A stretch of DNA of 8,497 nt from TMED14 sp041192685 (GTDB lineage Bacteria > Bacteroidota > Bacteroidia > Flavobacteriales > Schleiferiaceae). The notes beneath the pieces are model-generated. The model was not told the origin of the DNA, made no database searches, and was given only the letters and a program-made list of their open reading frames with translations. Below are positions 7,138-8,497 of the stretch, in pieces. The stretch covers positions 1 to 8,497 of the forward strand of contig JBEEMM010000051.1 in NCBI GenBank assembly GCA_041192685.1. The letters run 5' to 3'. The position numbers and the translations under genes were made by a program. Positions within the stretch are counted from its first letter, which is position 1; the number at the start of each line of letters is the position of its first letter.

Positions 7138-7848
7138 ATGCACCATTTTTGGGGACTTAGGCAGGGCCGTAACTTAATTTTAAATGAAGAAGAAAGCCGG
7201 CATGCTCGAAGCGTGCTTAGGCTCTCTGACGGCGACCTCGTGAGGGTCCTTGATGGCGAGGGATCGGCCTGGGACGGTGCGCTTCAGTTCATCAACAAAC
7301 GAGACGCAATGGTGGCCAATGCCCTTGAAGTCCCAAACTACGGGGCTGTTTCGGGCTCCTTTCACCTCTACGTGGCTCCGACCAAAAACCTCGACCGCCT
7401 GGAGTGGCTCCTTGAAAAATCCGTAGAAATGGGCATGCATTCCCTGACCCTTTTGGAATGCGCCCGTTCGGAGCGAAGGAGGCTCAAGCTCGACCGACTG
7501 GTACGCGTCATGCAGGCAGCCTGCAAGCAAAGCGGCAAAGGAAGGCTGCCCCTACTCCACGGCCCCATTCCCTTTGCGCAAGCATTGGAGGACTGTGCCA
7601 GCGAGCAAAAAGCCATTGCGGCCTTAATTGACGGCGCGGATTCTCATTTTCTGCCGCCGTTGATTCGCAGCAATCCCGGAGAATCCTGGTCGGTTTTTAT
7701 TGGCCCCGAGGGAGACTTCAACGAGTCTGAAGTGTCGGCCGCGCAATCAAAGGGATTCGCCTTAGTGCACTTGGGACCCCACCGACTAAGGACAGAAACC
7801 GCCGGTCTTTATGCCGTTGCGGCATTTGCGCAGCGATTGGTCGGCTAA
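7138..7848 (+). CDS. rsmE: 16S rRNA (uracil-1498-N3)-methyltransferase RsmE
   Basis: RsmE is a SAM-dependent SPOUT methyltransferase that makes m3U1498 in helix 44 of 16S rRNA, near the decoding site. The 236 residues are the usual length. The N-terminal PUA-like part shows EESRHARSVLRLSDGD at 18-33. The SPOUT part shows APTKNLDRLEWLLEKSVEMG at 80-99, the CKQSGKGRLP segment at 129-138, FIGPEGDF at 187-194, and LGPHRLRTETA at 212-222, which forms the SAM-binding knot. The ATG follows the rimK TAA with no gap. A GGAG lies 5 nt before it, the only Shine-Dalgarno-like sequence at a start in this window. The TAA overlaps the minus-strand stop of hutH, so any terminator must lie inside hutH. Confidence 0.95.
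   Translation: MHHFWGLRQGRNLILNEEESRHARSVLRLSDGDLVRVLDGEGSAWDGALQFINKRDAMVANALEVPNYGAVSGSFHLYVAPTKNLDRLEWLLEKSVEMGMHSLTLLECARSERRRLKLDRLVRVMQAACKQSGKGRLPLLHGPIPFAQALEDCASEQKAIAALIDGADSHFLPPLIRSNPGESWSVFIGPEGDFNESEVSAAQSKGFALVHLGPHRLRTETAGLYAVAAFAQRLVG
7845..7848. other. Overlapping stops, rsmE/hutH convergent overlap
   Basis: CTAA gives rsmE its TAA (7846-7848) and hutH its TAG on the minus strand (7847-7845). It is the second convergent junction in this window with exactly 4 nt of overlap. Confidence 0.95.
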
Positions 7849-8497
7849 AAAACCTCGTCGAGCCCTCCCAGGGCCTGAGTTTGCACAAAATGCAGCGCTG
7901 CCTCCATGGCTTCGTGGGCGTAGTAGTCGCCGGGGCTAGCCGCATATTCCCGGCGGAATGATGCTTTCAAGGCCTCCAGCTCGGGTCCTAGGCTGCGGTC
8001 GCTGCGCTCTGAGGCCTGCACCGCACAAAGCCATTCCATAGCCAGTATGCGCTCAACATTCCCCAAAACTTCGTACAGATCAGTTGCGGCGTTGGCGCCC
8101 ATGCTCACGTGGTCTTCTTGGCCGGCACTGCTGTCGATGCTATCGGCACTTGCAGGGGTAGCGCGCTGCTTGTTGCGGCTAACTAGGGCCGCTGCTGCGT
8201 ACTGCACGATCATAAGGCCACTCTCTACGCCACTGTCCGCAGCGAGAAACATGGGAAGTCCGCGCTTGCCAAGGCAGAGCTGGTTGATGCGGCGCTCGCT
8301 TATGCTGCCCCACTCTGCACTGGCAATTTTGACGTAATCAAAGACCAAGGCAAGGGGCTGGCCGTGAAAATGACCTGCACTAACGCCGTCGCCCGAATCG
8401 GTGAAAACCAAGGGATTATCGGTTACCGAGCAGGACTCGGTTTGAAGTACCCGCAGGGCATGGCTCCAAGCGTCTCGGCTGGCTCCGTGAACCTGGG
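7845..8497 (-). CDS. hutH: Histidine ammonia-lyase (5' partial)
   Basis: The frame is open from the right edge to a TAG at 7847-7845, giving the last 216 or so residues of an enzyme usually about 500 long. The TTG at 8411 is internal: the frame continues upstream as QVHGASRDAWSHAL and TESCSVTDNPLVFTD. HutH deaminates histidine to urocanate, the first step of histidine breakdown, with an MIO cofactor whose Ala-Ser-Gly site lies outside this window. Visible conserved parts are GHFHGQPLAL (the Phe at 8367-8369 corresponds to an active-site Phe), GSISERRINQL, SGLMIVQYAAAALVS and AGQEDHVSMGANAA, with the active-site Glu at 8115-8117. Related MIO enzymes such as phenylalanine or tyrosine ammonia-lyase cannot be fully excluded without the N-terminal selectivity residues, but this half reads as HutH. 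No other hut gene is in view. Confidence 0.9.
   Translation of the reverse strand, partial: QVHGASRDAWSHALRVLQTESCSVTDNPLVFTDSGDGVSAGHFHGQPLALVFDYVKIASAEWGSISERRINQLCLGKRGLPMFLAADSGVESGLMIVQYAAAALVSRNKQRATPASADSIDSSAGQEDHVSMGANAATDLYEVLGNVERILAMEWLCAVQASERSDRSLGPELEALKASFRREYAASPGDYYAHEAMEAALHFVQTQALGGLDEVF

Noticed and set aside
7811..7825. Hairpin ATGCCG-TTG-CGGCAT near the rsmE 3' end as a terminator
   Set aside because: The stem is 6 bp, but only TTT follows and it lies inside the conserved C-terminal coding part of rsmE. It is more likely a chance effect of codons.
7847..7874. GCCC-TCCCA-GGGC stem followed on the minus strand by a T6 run as a hutH terminator
   Set aside because: The stem is only 4 bp, about 9 nt separate it from the T-run, and it is inside hutH coding sequence, so the geometry does not fit an intrinsic terminator.
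8409..8411. TTG at 8411 as the hutH start codon
   Set aside because: The frame continues upstream with conserved ammonia-lyase sequence (VTDNP, QVHGAS) to the window edge, so this TTG encodes an internal Leu.

Overview
The window looks like a gene-dense chromosomal stretch from a member of the Bacteroidota, with GC a little above 50% by eye. The evidence is indirect: a RibB fused to a decayed GTP cyclohydrolase II domain, a TamB protein with a Bacteroidota-like C-terminus, a HutH close to Bacteroidota forms, mostly absent Shine-Dalgarno sequences, and a TAnnTTTG-type -7 promoter element before tsaD. No RNA gene, mobile element, CRISPR array or long repeat was seen. The phylum assignment is an inference; no database search was possible.

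Layout: (1) 1-910 (+), the 3' part of ribB, an intact DHBP synthase domain followed by a GTP cyclohydrolase II-like domain without its zinc and catalytic residues. (2) 907-4722 (-), tamB, convergent with ribB and overlapping it by 4 nt. (3) 4723-4752, a 30-nt divergent intergenic region, the only real non-coding DNA here, built almost symmetrically with a -7-like box 4 nt before each start codon. (4) 4753-7848 (+), a tightly packed four-gene operon: tsaD, a DUF785/RimB-like retropepsin-type protease, rimK and rsmE, with junctions of 8-nt overlap, 4-nt overlap and zero spacing. (5) 7845-8497 (-), the 3' part of hutH, again overlapping its convergent neighbour by 4 nt.

The plus-strand operon has one theme, covalent modification of the translation apparatus. 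TsaD makes t6A37 on ANN-decoding tRNAs, RimK adds glutamates to a protein C-terminus (ribosomal protein S6 in E. coli), the RimB-like protein is the usual proteolytic partner of RimK, and RsmE methylates U1498 of 16S rRNA. The flanking genes serve riboflavin synthesis, outer-membrane assembly or lipid transport, and histidine catabolism. All genes belong to known families. The novel points are architectural: the compact gene junctions, the symmetric divergent control region, the translation-modification operon, and a few altered motif residues.
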